NCBI GenBank assembly: GCA_903875575.1
Contig: CAIQWJ010000065.1
Span: 41,806-105,805 of the forward strand
DNA: 64,000 bases
Origin: an uncultured Acidobacteriia bacterium
GTDB lineage: Bacteria > Acidobacteriota > Terriglobia > Bryobacterales > Bryobacteraceae
Direction of reading: 5' to 3'
Positions 8,567-16,969 of this stretch are shown here, piece after piece; position 1 is the first letter of the stretch; each line of letters begins with the position of its first letter. Below the pieces are notes generated by a model. That model did no database searches. It saw only the letters and a list, made by a program, of their open reading frames with translations, and was not told the DNA's origin. The position numbers were made by a program, and so were the translations under genes.

Positions 8567-8730
8567 GGAAGGTCCGGCAGTCTGAGGCTCGCAGCGGTAC
8601 TCAGGTTATGATCTCTCATCTTACAGATTCGTGCCACAATCCGGCCGGTGAGGTCCGGCTGAAAACAGTCCGTGGGGCACCGCCACGCCCGGAAATCAAT
8701 GCGCGGCACCGCCGCGCTCGGCAACAAAGC

Positions 8731-8799
8731 AACGCTCCCTCACGCGCCGCGTCCGGTCTGGCCAATTGCCAGCCGGATTTACGTGCGCGAGGGAGCGTT
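8731..8799. repeat. Large interrupted inverted repeat / structured element
   Basis: AACGCTCCCTC at 8731-8741, followed by ACGCGC, pairs with GCGCGAGGGAGCGTT at 8785-8799. Inside lies a second hairpin: CCGG-T-CTGGC pairs with GCCAG-CCGG around a CAATT loop. The element sits between the ends of two leftward genes, just past the permease stop. It has no T-tract, so it is not a standard intrinsic terminator. It could be an mRNA 3' structure, a small RNA or a palindromic dispersed repeat. Confidence 0.5.
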
Positions 8800-8824
8800 A
8801 GTGCACACCCTCCGAAAAAGCCTG

Positions 8825-10636
8825 CTATGCCGTCGCTCGGTTGGAAACCATCGTCGTCCGGCCCTTCTTCTTGCTGGAGGCCATGAAGTAAATGCCGCCG
8901 TAGATGGCCCACGTTGCCGCGATACCCAGCGCCAGCAGCGGCTCTTTCGAGGTGCCGTAGCCCATGAACGGTCCCACCAGATAGAAGATCATGCAGGCGA
9001 GGTTCGCGAGCAGACCGAATACCGGGATGATCAGGTGCTTGATGAAGTTGAACTGCGCGTGTCCGTGGTAGGCCACAATGCAGGTCACGCAGCTCAGCAT
9101 ATAGAGCAGGAACGTGCCAAAGTTCGATGCCAGCGTCATGGTCAGCAGGCTGTTGGGCATTGCGGCCATCGAGTCGTGCGTGGTGTATCCGAAGCTGGAG
9201 AAGAAGCCCTGTGGCAGAGCTTTGATCGCGCTGTCGGCAGGTGCGCCGGCATCACCGAAAGCCATGCACACAGCAACGGCACCGACAACAGCCGAAATCG
9301 TCGCCAAAGCCCAGATGGCTTTGTGGGGCGTCAGCGTCTCGGAGTGCAGAAGACCGAAGTGCTCCGGAACTTCTTCGTCCTTACCCATGGCATAGGTCAC
9401 GCGCGCTCCGGTGTTCATACAGGAAAGCGTGGTGCCGATGATGGCCAGGAACACGGTGAAGGCTTCCACCAGCATGAAGATGCGACCGCCGCCCGCGCCG
9501 AATGCGGCGTTGCCGATGACAATCATCATGTCGCCGATAGGAGCGGCCGAACCCGACGCGCTCTGCATCGTGTAGCCGCTGTTCAGGAAGTAATTCGCCG
9601 CAAAATACTCGATCAGGTAGCAGAATGCCCCCTGTACGAGCAGCGACGTGATGACCGCGATCGGGACGTCGCGCTTCGCGTTCTTCGCCTCGCCGCCCAT
9701 GGCGGTAACCGATTCAAAACCCACAAGAATAAGAATGGCAACAGTGGCCTGAATGAAGGCCCAGCTGACATTGTGAACCGCTACAACAGAACCGGCGTCG
9801 CCGTGGCTCAGGAACTTCTTGTCCGCGTCGTCCGTGTGTTCCGGATACCCAACCTTAAAGAGCACCGGCTTGCCGGCAGCATCCAGCTGCGGCTTGGGAA
9901 CGCCGTCCTTGTCGCGCACGATGTTTTCAGTGACCACACCCTTGGCGTCTTTGGTTTTTTCCGTGGCAAACTCGTAGGTATACGCCTCGCCCGACGAAGC
10001 GTCGAACTGCCAGCCCGGCGCACCGGCCGGGTGGTTCGAACGATAGCTGTACGCCATGACGGCGAACACCAGCAGTGCCGTGATCTGGATCACGTTGACC
10101 GCGATATTGACCGCCGTGGAGCCGTTGACGCCACGATTCGCGACCCAGCCAATGAAGAAAGAAAAGACAACCGCAACCAGAACCATGAACGCCGGACCGG
10201 GGTTCGACGCGCTCATCACGGTGGGCCACAGCGTGCCGACCAGATACCCGCAAAGGATGCCCATGACTCCGACCATCACGCCGGGATAAATCCAGTAGTA
10301 CAGGTGCGAGCCCCAGCCAACGATGAACTTGGCCACACGAGCCAGCTTCCAGACTTTATCGTGATTCAGGAACGATTGTTCCGCGAAATAATAAGAACTG
10401 CCGGTACCGGGGTAAAGCTTCGCCATCTCCGCGTAACAGACGGCTGTAGCCAGACAAAGCAGAAGGGCGACGACAATGCCCATCCACATCGATGGGGCCG
10501 TCGCGCCGGTAGTTGCCTGAATGAAAAACGTCAGCCAGAGGAACGCCCCTGGCGCAATCAGCGCCATCGCGTTCATCGTCAGACCGGTCAGGCCCAGGGT
10601 TGCTTGCATTTCCGAGGATGTATTCTTATCCGCCAT
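8825..10636 (-). CDS. APC-superfamily amino acid permease
   Basis: A 603-aa inner-membrane transporter with about 12-14 hydrophobic helices. It begins with GLTGLTMNAMALIAPGAFLW, the conserved helix-1 region of APC permeases, and has FYLVGPF near the C-terminus. A hydrophilic insertion of about 90 residues (roughly 195-285, rich in D, K and E) is larger than in typical family members. It likely imports amino acids or amines by proton coupling; the substrate cannot be read from sequence. There is no transporter partner nearby. Confidence 0.88.
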   Translation of the reverse strand: MADKNTSSEMQATLGLTGLTMNAMALIAPGAFLWLTFFIQATTGATAPSMWMGIVVALLLCLATAVCYAEMAKLYPGTGSSYYFAEQSFLNHDKVWKLARVAKFIVGWGSHLYYWIYPGVMVGVMGILCGYLVGTLWPTVMSASNPGPAFMVLVAVVFSFFIGWVANRGVNGSTAVNIAVNVIQITALLVFAVMAYSYRSNHPAGAPGWQFDASSGEAYTYEFATEKTKDAKGVVTENIVRDKDGVPKPQLDAAGKPVLFKVGYPEHTDDADKKFLSHGDAGSVVAVHNVSWAFIQATVAILILVGFESVTAMGGEAKNAKRDVPIAVITSLLVQGAFCYLIEYFAANYFLNSGYTMQSASGSAAPIGDMMIVIGNAAFGAGGGRIFMLVEAFTVFLAIIGTTLSCMNTGARVTYAMGKDEEVPEHFGLLHSETLTPHKAIWALATISAVVGAVAVCMAFGDAGAPADSAIKALPQGFFSSFGYTTHDSMAAMPNSLLTMTLASNFGTFLLYMLSCVTCIVAYHGHAQFNFIKHLIIPVFGLLANLACMIFYLVGPFMGYGTSKEPLLALGIAATWAIYGGIYFMASSKKKGRTTMVSNRATA

Positions 10637-10893
10637 TTACTTGCTCCTTGACAGTGGGTGTGGATTTAAAATCAGTTGCCGGGAAAACTCTCCCGAAGTC
10701 ATGGCAGGACGTACGCGGTCCGGCTGTATATCTATCCTGCCAATGTATCCCTTCGAAAGTGAAACTCATTTTTCTTATGCCTGCCATCAATGTTTTGGAT
10801 GTATGCGGAAACAAAGGGCCTGCAGGCATATTCCCCGGTTTTGACCATCACAAAAGCCACGTTTCCGTGTCCGGTTGTGGTATTTTGACCCTT

Positions 10894-11148
10894 ATGGCGG
10901 AGTCTTCCACGCGGTTTGATCCGCTCAAACCTGCGGGTTTTGTATTGTTGCTGACAGGCTGGTTTCTGGTACTCGCGGCGCTGGCTCTGCTCACGAAGCC
11001 AGCGGCGCGCGGCGCTTTTGTGGCGGCGGGTCTCGGCGTTGAGTCGCTTGGTCTGGTGCTGGTTGTCCGTTCCCACATCGCACCCAAACCAGATAGCATG
11101 AGACAGGAACACGCTCGGCCGGAATATATCCGGGAAGAGAGAAACTGA
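10894..11148 (+). CDS. Small two-helix membrane protein, unknown
   Basis: An 84-aa protein from the ATG at 10894. It has two hydrophobic segments (about 13-33 and 40-60) joined by a short basic loop and a charged tail. I do not recognise a family. It ends one base before the TTG of the ammonium transporter gene, so the two are probably cotranscribed. The longer in-frame reading from 10600 would run across the permease start and is unlikely. Confidence 0.6.
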   Translation: MAESSTRFDPLKPAGFVLLLTGWFLVLAALALLTKPAARGAFVAAGLGVESLGLVLVVRSHIAPKPDSMRQEHARPEYIREERN

Positions 11149-11149
11149 C

Positions 11150-12451
11150 TTGATTCTTCCACCGGGACTTTCCGACACACAAACTACACTCTGCATTGGT
11201 GCTCTGCTGGTCGCACCGCTCGCGTGCGCGGGTCTGGCGTTGATCAACTCAGGCCTTGGCCGCGCCAGAAGCGCCGCCCACACCATGACGGCCGCCATGT
11301 GCGTGGTGGCCGTGGCCGCGTGTATCTACGTGATCTGCGGAAGGAGCTGGCAGGGCTTCTCCGGTGAGGCATCGCGCACTTTTCTCATTGGAGGAAAGAG
11401 CTGGAATTGGATCGGCACCCTGTCACCATTCCTCGCGGGGATCGCGTTCGATGGCTCCCCCGCCCTTCTCGCCGCATGGTTGGGAATGATTGCCGCCGGG
11501 CTGACTGGACTCATCCCCCTGGGAAGCGGCAGTGAACGCTGGCGACTCGGCGCGATCTGCACCTCCACCGCCGTTCTTGCCGGTTGGACATTCCCCCTGT
11601 TCGCACACTGGGCCTGGGGCGGCGGCTGGCTGGCTCAGCTTGGCGCCAATTACGGTCTGGGCATTGGCTACGTCGATGTCGGCGGCAGTGGCACCATCCA
11701 CGTGGTGGGCGGACTCACAGCGCTCACCATGGCGTGGCTGTTGGGCCCCCGGCGCGGCAAGTTCGGCTATGACGGCATGCCCTCCGCGATCCCCGGCCAC
11801 AACGCTGTCTACATACTCTTCGGGTGCCTTTTGGCGCTTGTGGGCTGGACGGGTCTGAATTTCGCGGGAGCAATACTGTTCGCTGGAGTGCTCCCCGGTC
11901 GTCTGGCGCTCGTCGCGGTAAATACTCTCCTCGGAGCCACCGCCGGTGGGTTGGGAGCGGCCGCCATGACCCGCGTCCGTTTCGGTAAGCCGGATTCGTC
12001 GCTCACAGCCAACGGCTGGCTGGGCGGACTGGTCAGCGTCAGCGCAACGTGCGCATTCCTGCCCCCTGCCGCCGCCATGCTGATTGGCCTTGCGGCAGGA
12101 GGGTTAGTCGCCCTCTGCGTGGAATTGTTTGAACTGCATCTCGACATCGACGATCCCGGCGGATCCGTCTCCGTCCACGCGGTGGCTGGAATCTGGGGAC
12201 TCCTCGCAGGCGGGGCGCTGGGTCGTTTTCCGGGTGGTGGCGAGGGACAGTTTCTCGCGCAGGTTGTCGGCGTCGCAACGCTGATCGGGTTTGTGCTGCC
12301 CATGACTTTCGGCGTGAACTGGCTGATCGAGCGTTTCATGGGCCAGCGCGTTGCTCCTGACGCTGAACGCCAGGGCATGGACCTTGCGGAACTGGGCGCA
12401 GGCGCCTATCCGGAGTTCGTCACCCATACCGACGACTTCATGCAGCGCTGA
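11150..12451 (+). CDS. amt: Ammonium transporter (Amt family)
   Basis: A 433-aa protein with about 11 hydrophobic helices. The pore histidine pair is visible: YVDVGGSGTIHVVGG (first His, with the conserved Asp) and SVSVHAVAGIWG (second His). It conducts ammonium/ammonia across the inner membrane. The TTG start is 1 nt after the stop of the small membrane protein gene. No glnK is seen next to it, which is atypical for amt. The C-terminal tail is short and ends in acidic residues. Confidence 0.92.
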   Translation: MILPPGLSDTQTTLCIGALLVAPLACAGLALINSGLGRARSAAHTMTAAMCVVAVAACIYVICGRSWQGFSGEASRTFLIGGKSWNWIGTLSPFLAGIAFDGSPALLAAWLGMIAAGLTGLIPLGSGSERWRLGAICTSTAVLAGWTFPLFAHWAWGGGWLAQLGANYGLGIGYVDVGGSGTIHVVGGLTALTMAWLLGPRRGKFGYDGMPSAIPGHNAVYILFGCLLALVGWTGLNFAGAILFAGVLPGRLALVAVNTLLGATAGGLGAAAMTRVRFGKPDSSLTANGWLGGLVSVSATCAFLPPAAAMLIGLAAGGLVALCVELFELHLDIDDPGGSVSVHAVAGIWGLLAGGALGRFPGGGEGQFLAQVVGVATLIGFVLPMTFGVNWLIERFMGQRVAPDAERQGMDLAELGAGAYPEFVTHTDDFMQR

Positions 12452-12462
12452 CGGCAGGCCGC

Positions 12463-13116
12463 TCACTTCCGAAATATCAGGATGTGCTGCTGCGGCAGAA
12501 TCTCAATCGACTGTACAAACCGGAAGCCCTGCGGCTGTAGCTCGGCCCGCACCTGATCCACGGTCATTTTGTGCTCCGGGCGAATCGGCACTTTGGGGTC
12601 TTCGCCGCGATACTCCAGCAGCACCATGCGTCCGTTGGGCTTGAGCGATTCGCGAATCCGGTCTACCATCTTCTCCGGCTCCGAAAACTCGTGGTACACG
12701 TCCACCAGCAACACCAGATCCAGCGCGTCTTTTGGCAACTTCGGATCGTCAATGGTGCCCAGCACCATCCGCACGTTGCGGAGTTTGCGAGCGCTCATAT
12801 TCTTCGCCAGCAGATCCAGCATCTCCTGCTGGATCTCTTCGCCGTACACAATACCTGATGGCCCCACCCGCTCCGCGAGTCGCCACGTAAAATAGCCAAC
12901 ACCGGCGCCAATATCGGCCACCACAGCGCCCTTGGGGAGCTTCAATGCGTCGAGCGCCTGATCGGGATGTTCCTCGGCCTCACGCTCCGGTCTGACCAGC
13001 CAGTCTGCCCCTCCCACTCCCATCACCTGCGCAATGCGGCGATGCGTGATCGGATGGACGTCTTCCGCGAAACAGCAGAAAACCAGTAACAATATCGGGA
13101 AACAGACTCTCTTCAT
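12463..13116 (-). CDS. Secreted class I SAM-dependent methyltransferase
   Basis: A 217-aa protein with an N-terminal signal-like segment (KRVCFPILLLVFCCFAED) followed by a methyltransferase fold: motif I VVADIGAGVGYFTWRL, then YGEEIQ, LDLVLLVDVYHEF and PNGRMVLLEY. The start at 13116 is chosen because it begins the signal-like peptide; the longer reading to 13431 shadows the esterase gene. A SAM enzyme outside the cytoplasm is odd, because SAM is not known to be available there. The N-terminus may instead be a membrane anchor. The gene ends 11 bp from the convergent amt gene. Confidence 0.8.
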   Translation of the reverse strand: MKRVCFPILLLVFCCFAEDVHPITHRRIAQVMGVGGADWLVRPEREAEEHPDQALDALKLPKGAVVADIGAGVGYFTWRLAERVGPSGIVYGEEIQQEMLDLLAKNMSARKLRNVRMVLGTIDDPKLPKDALDLVLLVDVYHEFSEPEKMVDRIRESLKPNGRMVLLEYRGEDPKVPIRPEHKMTVDQVRAELQPQGFRFVQSIEILPQQHILIFRK

Positions 13117-13210
13117 GCACTTCACAGTGTAGCGGGATTTCCCCGTTCCCTTGACAGTGTGGGTGCAGGATGACATGCTGATGAAGAACTCTTCCAGTAA
13201 AGGAAACTCC

Positions 13211-14704
13211 ATGTCGAAAGTCTTTACGTGCCGATGGTCCGCCGGCCTGCTGGCAATCCTGATTGCCGCGTCCGTCATGACCACGCCCCTCAGCCGTGCC
13301 CAACAACCTGCCGGCGCCATGGGAGCGTCCGGCGTACCCGCACCGCCCAATCCGTCCGCGGAAGACCGCCAGAAGATGATGGACCTCCTGCACATCACCA
13401 CCCTGCGCCGCGGCGCCGATGGCAACAACAAGCAGTCTCCGTACTACGCCAACTACGACGAATCAAAGGCCAATCCTTACCCGACGCTGCCTGAGTCGCT
13501 GGTCATGAAGAACGGCCGAAAAGTTACCACCGCGGCTATGTGGCCCGCGCGGCGTGCCGAAATCACCGAAGAGTTTGACCGTGAAATCTACGGTCGCGTT
13601 CCTGCCGTGACGCCAAAGGTCACCTGGGAAGTCGTCAAAACAGCCCATGAAACCAACGGCGGCGTCCCGGTCATCACGAAGACCCTGCTCGGACACGTGG
13701 ACAACTCAGGGTACCCGGCCATCTCGGTGAATATTCAGTTGTCGCTCTCCACACCGGCCAACGCAACCGGCCCGGTGCCAGTGATGATGTACCTTGGCGG
13801 CAACGCCCCTGGCTTCCCTGCGCCCGCCTTCGGATTCGGCGCGGCGGGCGGATCCGGTCGCGGCGGCCTTGCCTTCGGTGGCTCCGGGCGCGGTGGAATC
13901 GGCGGATCCGGTCGTGGCGGTTTCGCCTTCGGTGGTTCGGGACGCGGCCCTGCCGGACCAACCTGGCAACAGCAGGTGCTTGCGAAGGGTTGGGGCTACG
14001 CCACAATCGGCACCAGCAGCATTCAGGCAGACAACGGCGCGGGCTTAACGCAGGGAATCATCGGCCTCGTCAACAAAGGCCAGCCACGCAAGGCAGACGA
14101 TTGGGGTGCTCTACGCGCCTGGGCCTGGGGCTGCTCACGTGCACTGGACTATTTCGAAACCGATAAGGCCGTGAACGCAAAAATGGTTGGGCTGGAAGGC
14201 CACTCCCGATGGGGCAAGGGCACGCTTGTGGCGATGGCTTATGACACGCGGTTCGCGATCGCCTATGTCAGCTCGTCCGGCGAAGGCGGGGCAAAGATTC
14301 ACCGCCGAAACTGGGGCGAACTGGTGGAGAACGTCGCCGCTACCAGTGAGTACCACTGGATGGCCGGGAACTTCCTGAAATATGCGGGGCCTCTCAACTG
14401 GAACGATCTGACCGTGGATTCCCACGAACTGGTGGCCATGTGCGCACCCCGTCCGGTCTTCATCAGCGGCGGCGCAACCGAGGGCGATGGCTGGGTGGAT
14501 GCCAAAGGCATGTTCCTGGCTGCCGCCGGGGCGCAACCTGTCTACCGACTGCTCGGTAAGAAGGACATGGGGACGAATGAGTTCCCGCCGATCGAGACCG
14601 CGCTGATCGATGGCGATATCGCCTTCCGGCAGCATAGTGGCGGGCATACCGACACGCCGAACTGGCCGACCTTCATTACCTTCGCCGGCCGATACCTGAA
14701 ATAA
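13211..14704 (+). CDS. Secreted CE15-like glucuronoyl esterase
   Basis: A 497-aa exported alpha/beta hydrolase. The signal peptide covers about residues 1-30 (LLAILIAASVMTTPLSRAQQ). The nucleophile lies in GLEGHSRWGKG, matching the CE15 G-x-S-R-x-G-K pattern; the catalytic His is probably in SGGHTDTPNWP near the end. CE15 enzymes cleave esters between lignin and glucuronoxylan. A Gly/Ser/Arg-rich insertion (about residues 208-247) follows YLGGNAPGFP. The start at 13211 is supported by AGGAA at 13201-13205. An upstream TTGACA at 13151 may be a -35. Confidence 0.82.
   Translation: MSKVFTCRWSAGLLAILIAASVMTTPLSRAQQPAGAMGASGVPAPPNPSAEDRQKMMDLLHITTLRRGADGNNKQSPYYANYDESKANPYPTLPESLVMKNGRKVTTAAMWPARRAEITEEFDREIYGRVPAVTPKVTWEVVKTAHETNGGVPVITKTLLGHVDNSGYPAISVNIQLSLSTPANATGPVPVMMYLGGNAPGFPAPAFGFGAAGGSGRGGLAFGGSGRGGIGGSGRGGFAFGGSGRGPAGPTWQQQVLAKGWGYATIGTSSIQADNGAGLTQGIIGLVNKGQPRKADDWGALRAWAWGCSRALDYFETDKAVNAKMVGLEGHSRWGKGTLVAMAYDTRFAIAYVSSSGEGGAKIHRRNWGELVENVAATSEYHWMAGNFLKYAGPLNWNDLTVDSHELVAMCAPRPVFISGGATEGDGWVDAKGMFLAAAGAQPVYRLLGKKDMGTNEFPPIETALIDGDIAFRQHSGGHTDTPNWPTFITFAGRYLK
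13850..13957 (+). repeat. 54-bp imperfect tandem duplication inside the esterase gene
   Basis: The block starting with GGATCCGGTCG at 13850 recurs at 13904, 54 bp later, with mostly third-position changes. It encodes the repeated GGSGRGG(L/F)AFGGSGRG segment of the glycine-rich insertion. Confidence 0.7.
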
Positions 14705-14708
14705 GAAC

Positions 14709-14734
14709 GGGGCGGAACCGCACGGTCCTGCCCC
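14709..14734 (+). terminator. Hairpin after esterase gene
   Basis: GGGGC pairs with GCCCC, with an inner ACC/GGT stem, starting 5 bp after the esterase stop. There is no T-run, so termination is only suggested. Confidence 0.4.
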
Positions 14735-14798
14735 GCTCACTCATCGGCCGCATCCATGGAACCTCCGAAACAATTTCCGCCGAAGCGGGCCAGACGTC

Positions 14799-15470
14799 CT
14801 ACGGCTTCCTGAGGACTAGCAAGCCGACACCGCCGAGAAACAGAAGCGACAGCGTCCCAGGCTCGGGGCTCCCCGTAACTGGGGTCAGTGTGAGGTTCGC
14901 CAAACCAGACTGATTCGTTGGCCCTGCCGTGAAGTTTGGATAAATGACCAGTTCGGTGATCGCTATCCCCGAAAGACCGCCCGACGTCGCCAGTTTCAGC
15001 GCGGAACCGTAGGAAATAATGCTGCCCGGAACCGGGCTCGCAAGATCGAAGGTTTCAGAACCCACAAGAGTGGCACCATTGTAGCCAAACAACTGGAGCT
15101 GTGCATCATAGCTGCCCTGAAATGCCCATTCGAGGACACTGTTTAACAGAAACGCCCCTCCGAGCGTTTCACTGATATCCATCTCACTCGTGTTGCCGAG
15201 GCCACCGTAAGCATAACCGTTCGAGTTGCTGAAGTAGAAGTGAGTCGAAATGTTGGGGGCACGTGATACCAGGGAGATATTGAAACCGCCTTCTGTATAC
15301 GTGACCGGCGTGCTGCCGACGTTTACCACGCCATCGCCTCCATTCAGGTCTGACAATGTCAGAGTGCCTGCAAACAGCGCTGAACTCAACGCCAAACCGA
15401 GCGCCACTCCGATGATGGATCGGAACGAATGGGCAAACCGGACACAGACGCCGCTTTGAAAATGAATCAT
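14799..15470 (-). CDS. PEP-CTERM sorting-domain protein
   Basis: A 223-aa exported protein. A signal peptide (hydrophobic core GVALGLALSSALF, about residues 21-33) is followed by a beta-rich low-charge body. The C-terminus ends in PEPGTLSLLFLGGVGLLVLR, the PEP-CTERM tripartite signal (PEP, helix, basic end) recognised by exosortase. Such proteins are usually cell-surface or matrix components linked to exopolysaccharide; no specific role is visible. A strong AAGGAG (15479-15484) lies just before the ATG. No exosortase is in the window. Confidence 0.9.
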   Translation of the reverse strand: MIHFQSGVCVRFAHSFRSIIGVALGLALSSALFAGTLTLSDLNGGDGVVNVGSTPVTYTEGGFNISLVSRAPNISTHFYFSNSNGYAYGGLGNTSEMDISETLGGAFLLNSVLEWAFQGSYDAQLQLFGYNGATLVGSETFDLASPVPGSIISYGSALKLATSGGLSGIAITELVIYPNFTAGPTNQSGLANLTLTPVTGSPEPGTLSLLFLGGVGLLVLRKP

Positions 15471-15501
15471 GTTGACTCTCCTTAGACGATCAACTACGAT
15501 T

Positions 15502-15519
15502 CCCGCATTCTTGCCGCCA
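15502..15519 (-). promoter_or_regulatory. Possible sigma-54 promoter of PEP-CTERM gene
   Basis: On the minus strand TTGGCGGCAAGAATGCGG has GG and GC separated by 10 bp, the -24/-12 geometry, with 7 of about 10 conserved bases. PEP-CTERM genes are often under sigma-54/PrsR-type control. A chance match is possible. Confidence 0.3.
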
Positions 15520-15647
15520 ACCGTAACTCATTGCAAAGCATTACCGCGCGACTGTCTGGCAGCGCGATAGGACCTACCCTGCCGCACTTCTGCCGGGGCA
15601 ATTGGCGCAAGCGGGTGGACAACAGGACCGCGCACTACCCTGTCCAA

Positions 15648-16934
15648 CTAACGCGTCAAAGCGTAAAGGTAAAGCGCAACGCGTCGTGTTTGATAGGTCT
15701 GGGATGAAAGCTCCACCGTCTCACCTGGCGCGTGCGATCCCTTACCGAAAGACCCGAGCCCCGTGATGCCGGCGGTGTATGGGGCTACGAAAGAAAGATC
15801 GCCCGCACCACGCAGAACGGGGTTATATGGCTCCATCGCCTCAAGACCCAGCATACGGTTGACGTCGTTCAGCTCACGAAGGAGGGCACGATTGCCCTCC
15901 GTTTCCGGCATAGCTGGATAGCCTTCCCCGAATGTCAGCGTGGCGGACGTCCCTGCCAGATGCTCAGCAACGATCTTCTCCATGTGCTGCTGGATCCTGC
16001 GAAACTGGTCGTCGGTAACAGTTCGCAGATCGCCCGAAGCCTGCGCGGCCGCAGGAATGATGTTGCTCTTGCCCGTCGCTGCCAGCGAAGCGCTGCCCGG
16101 ATCCGCGCTGACAGCAGAGCCCCCTGCGATGAGCCCCACGTTGTACGTGACACCCTCTTCACGCAGTTCCTGCCGAAAACGGTCCAAAATGCGTGTCATT
16201 TCATAGATCGCGCCAAACCCGGCCGTGCCGAATACGCCCGCTGAATGCGCATCTTTGCCCGTCGTTTTCAGCGTCCACGTATAGGCGCTGCGGCGCGCAA
16301 TGCTGGCCTCGTCGTGGCCTGCTACCCGTACGCCGGCCTCAAATTCCAGTGCCGCGTCGCTCTGCTTCCCCGCTTCGATCAGGTCGCCGCGCGCGATCGA
16401 GGTTGGGTTGCCGTGACGCTCTTCGTCACCGGTCAGGAAGACTGTAATATTCGTGCCATCGAGGGCGCCCGCGCTGTTGAGTGCCTTCAGCGCACTCAGC
16501 ATGATGACCAGGCCACCCTTCATGTCTTCCGCCCCCGGCCCAGTGGCTTTATCGCCGTCGCGCACAAACTTCTGGAACGGGCTGTCGGGTTCAAAAACGG
16601 TATCCATGTGCCCGATGAGCAGCAGCCGTTTTCCATGAGTGCCCTTCCGCTCCGCCACCAGATGCCCGGCCCGTTGCACGGAATCCATCGGAATGAACCG
16701 GCAGGTGAAGCCGAGGGCTTCAAACTCCGGCCGCAGCACGTCCGCCACCCTGCGCACGCCGGCAGTGTTCAAAGTGCCGCTGTTGATATTGACAAGCTTC
16801 TCCAGAAGAAGCAGCGACCTTTGCTCATCCCCGTTGACGGAGTCAACGATCTTTCGCTGTTCCGGCGAGAGTTGCTGTCCACTGGCGTAAGCAACGGCCA
16901 AACCAAGTGAGAGGAGGAGAACACGGAGTGACAT
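15648..16934 (-). CDS. Secreted M20-family metallopeptidase (glutamate-carboxypeptidase-like)
   Basis: A 428-aa exported zinc peptidase. The signal peptide lies at residues 1-19 (LRVLLLSLGLAVAYASGQQ). Zn ligands are recognisable in order: H in LIGHMDTVF, D in PGAEDMKGG, the E pair in TGDEERHG and the last H in GKGSHAPGE. The dimerisation insert sits between them. It resembles carboxypeptidase G2, removing C-terminal Glu or similar residues in the periplasm; the substrate is not certain. I start at the ATG 16934 rather than 16967 because it begins the signal peptide. It lies 35 bp after the ABC permease gene on the same strand and may be cotranscribed. Confidence 0.88.
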   Translation of the reverse strand: MSLRVLLLSLGLAVAYASGQQLSPEQRKIVDSVNGDEQRSLLLLEKLVNINSGTLNTAGVRRVADVLRPEFEALGFTCRFIPMDSVQRAGHLVAERKGTHGKRLLLIGHMDTVFEPDSPFQKFVRDGDKATGPGAEDMKGGLVIMLSALKALNSAGALDGTNITVFLTGDEERHGNPTSIARGDLIEAGKQSDAALEFEAGVRVAGHDEASIARRSAYTWTLKTTGKDAHSAGVFGTAGFGAIYEMTRILDRFRQELREEGVTYNVGLIAGGSAVSADPGSASLAATGKSNIIPAAAQASGDLRTVTDDQFRRIQQHMEKIVAEHLAGTSATLTFGEGYPAMPETEGNRALLRELNDVNRMLGLEAMEPYNPVLRGAGDLSFVAPYTAGITGLGSFGKGSHAPGETVELSSQTYQTRRVALYLYALTR

Positions 16935-16969
16935 AGGGGCAGTATGCCATGGCCCCGTTGCGGCCAACT

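Noticed and set aside
8672..10651. 659-codon open frame antisense to the APC permease
   Set aside because: The opposite strand encodes a permease with clear helices; the antisense product is Arg/His-rich without any fold. It is a product of high GC at third positions.
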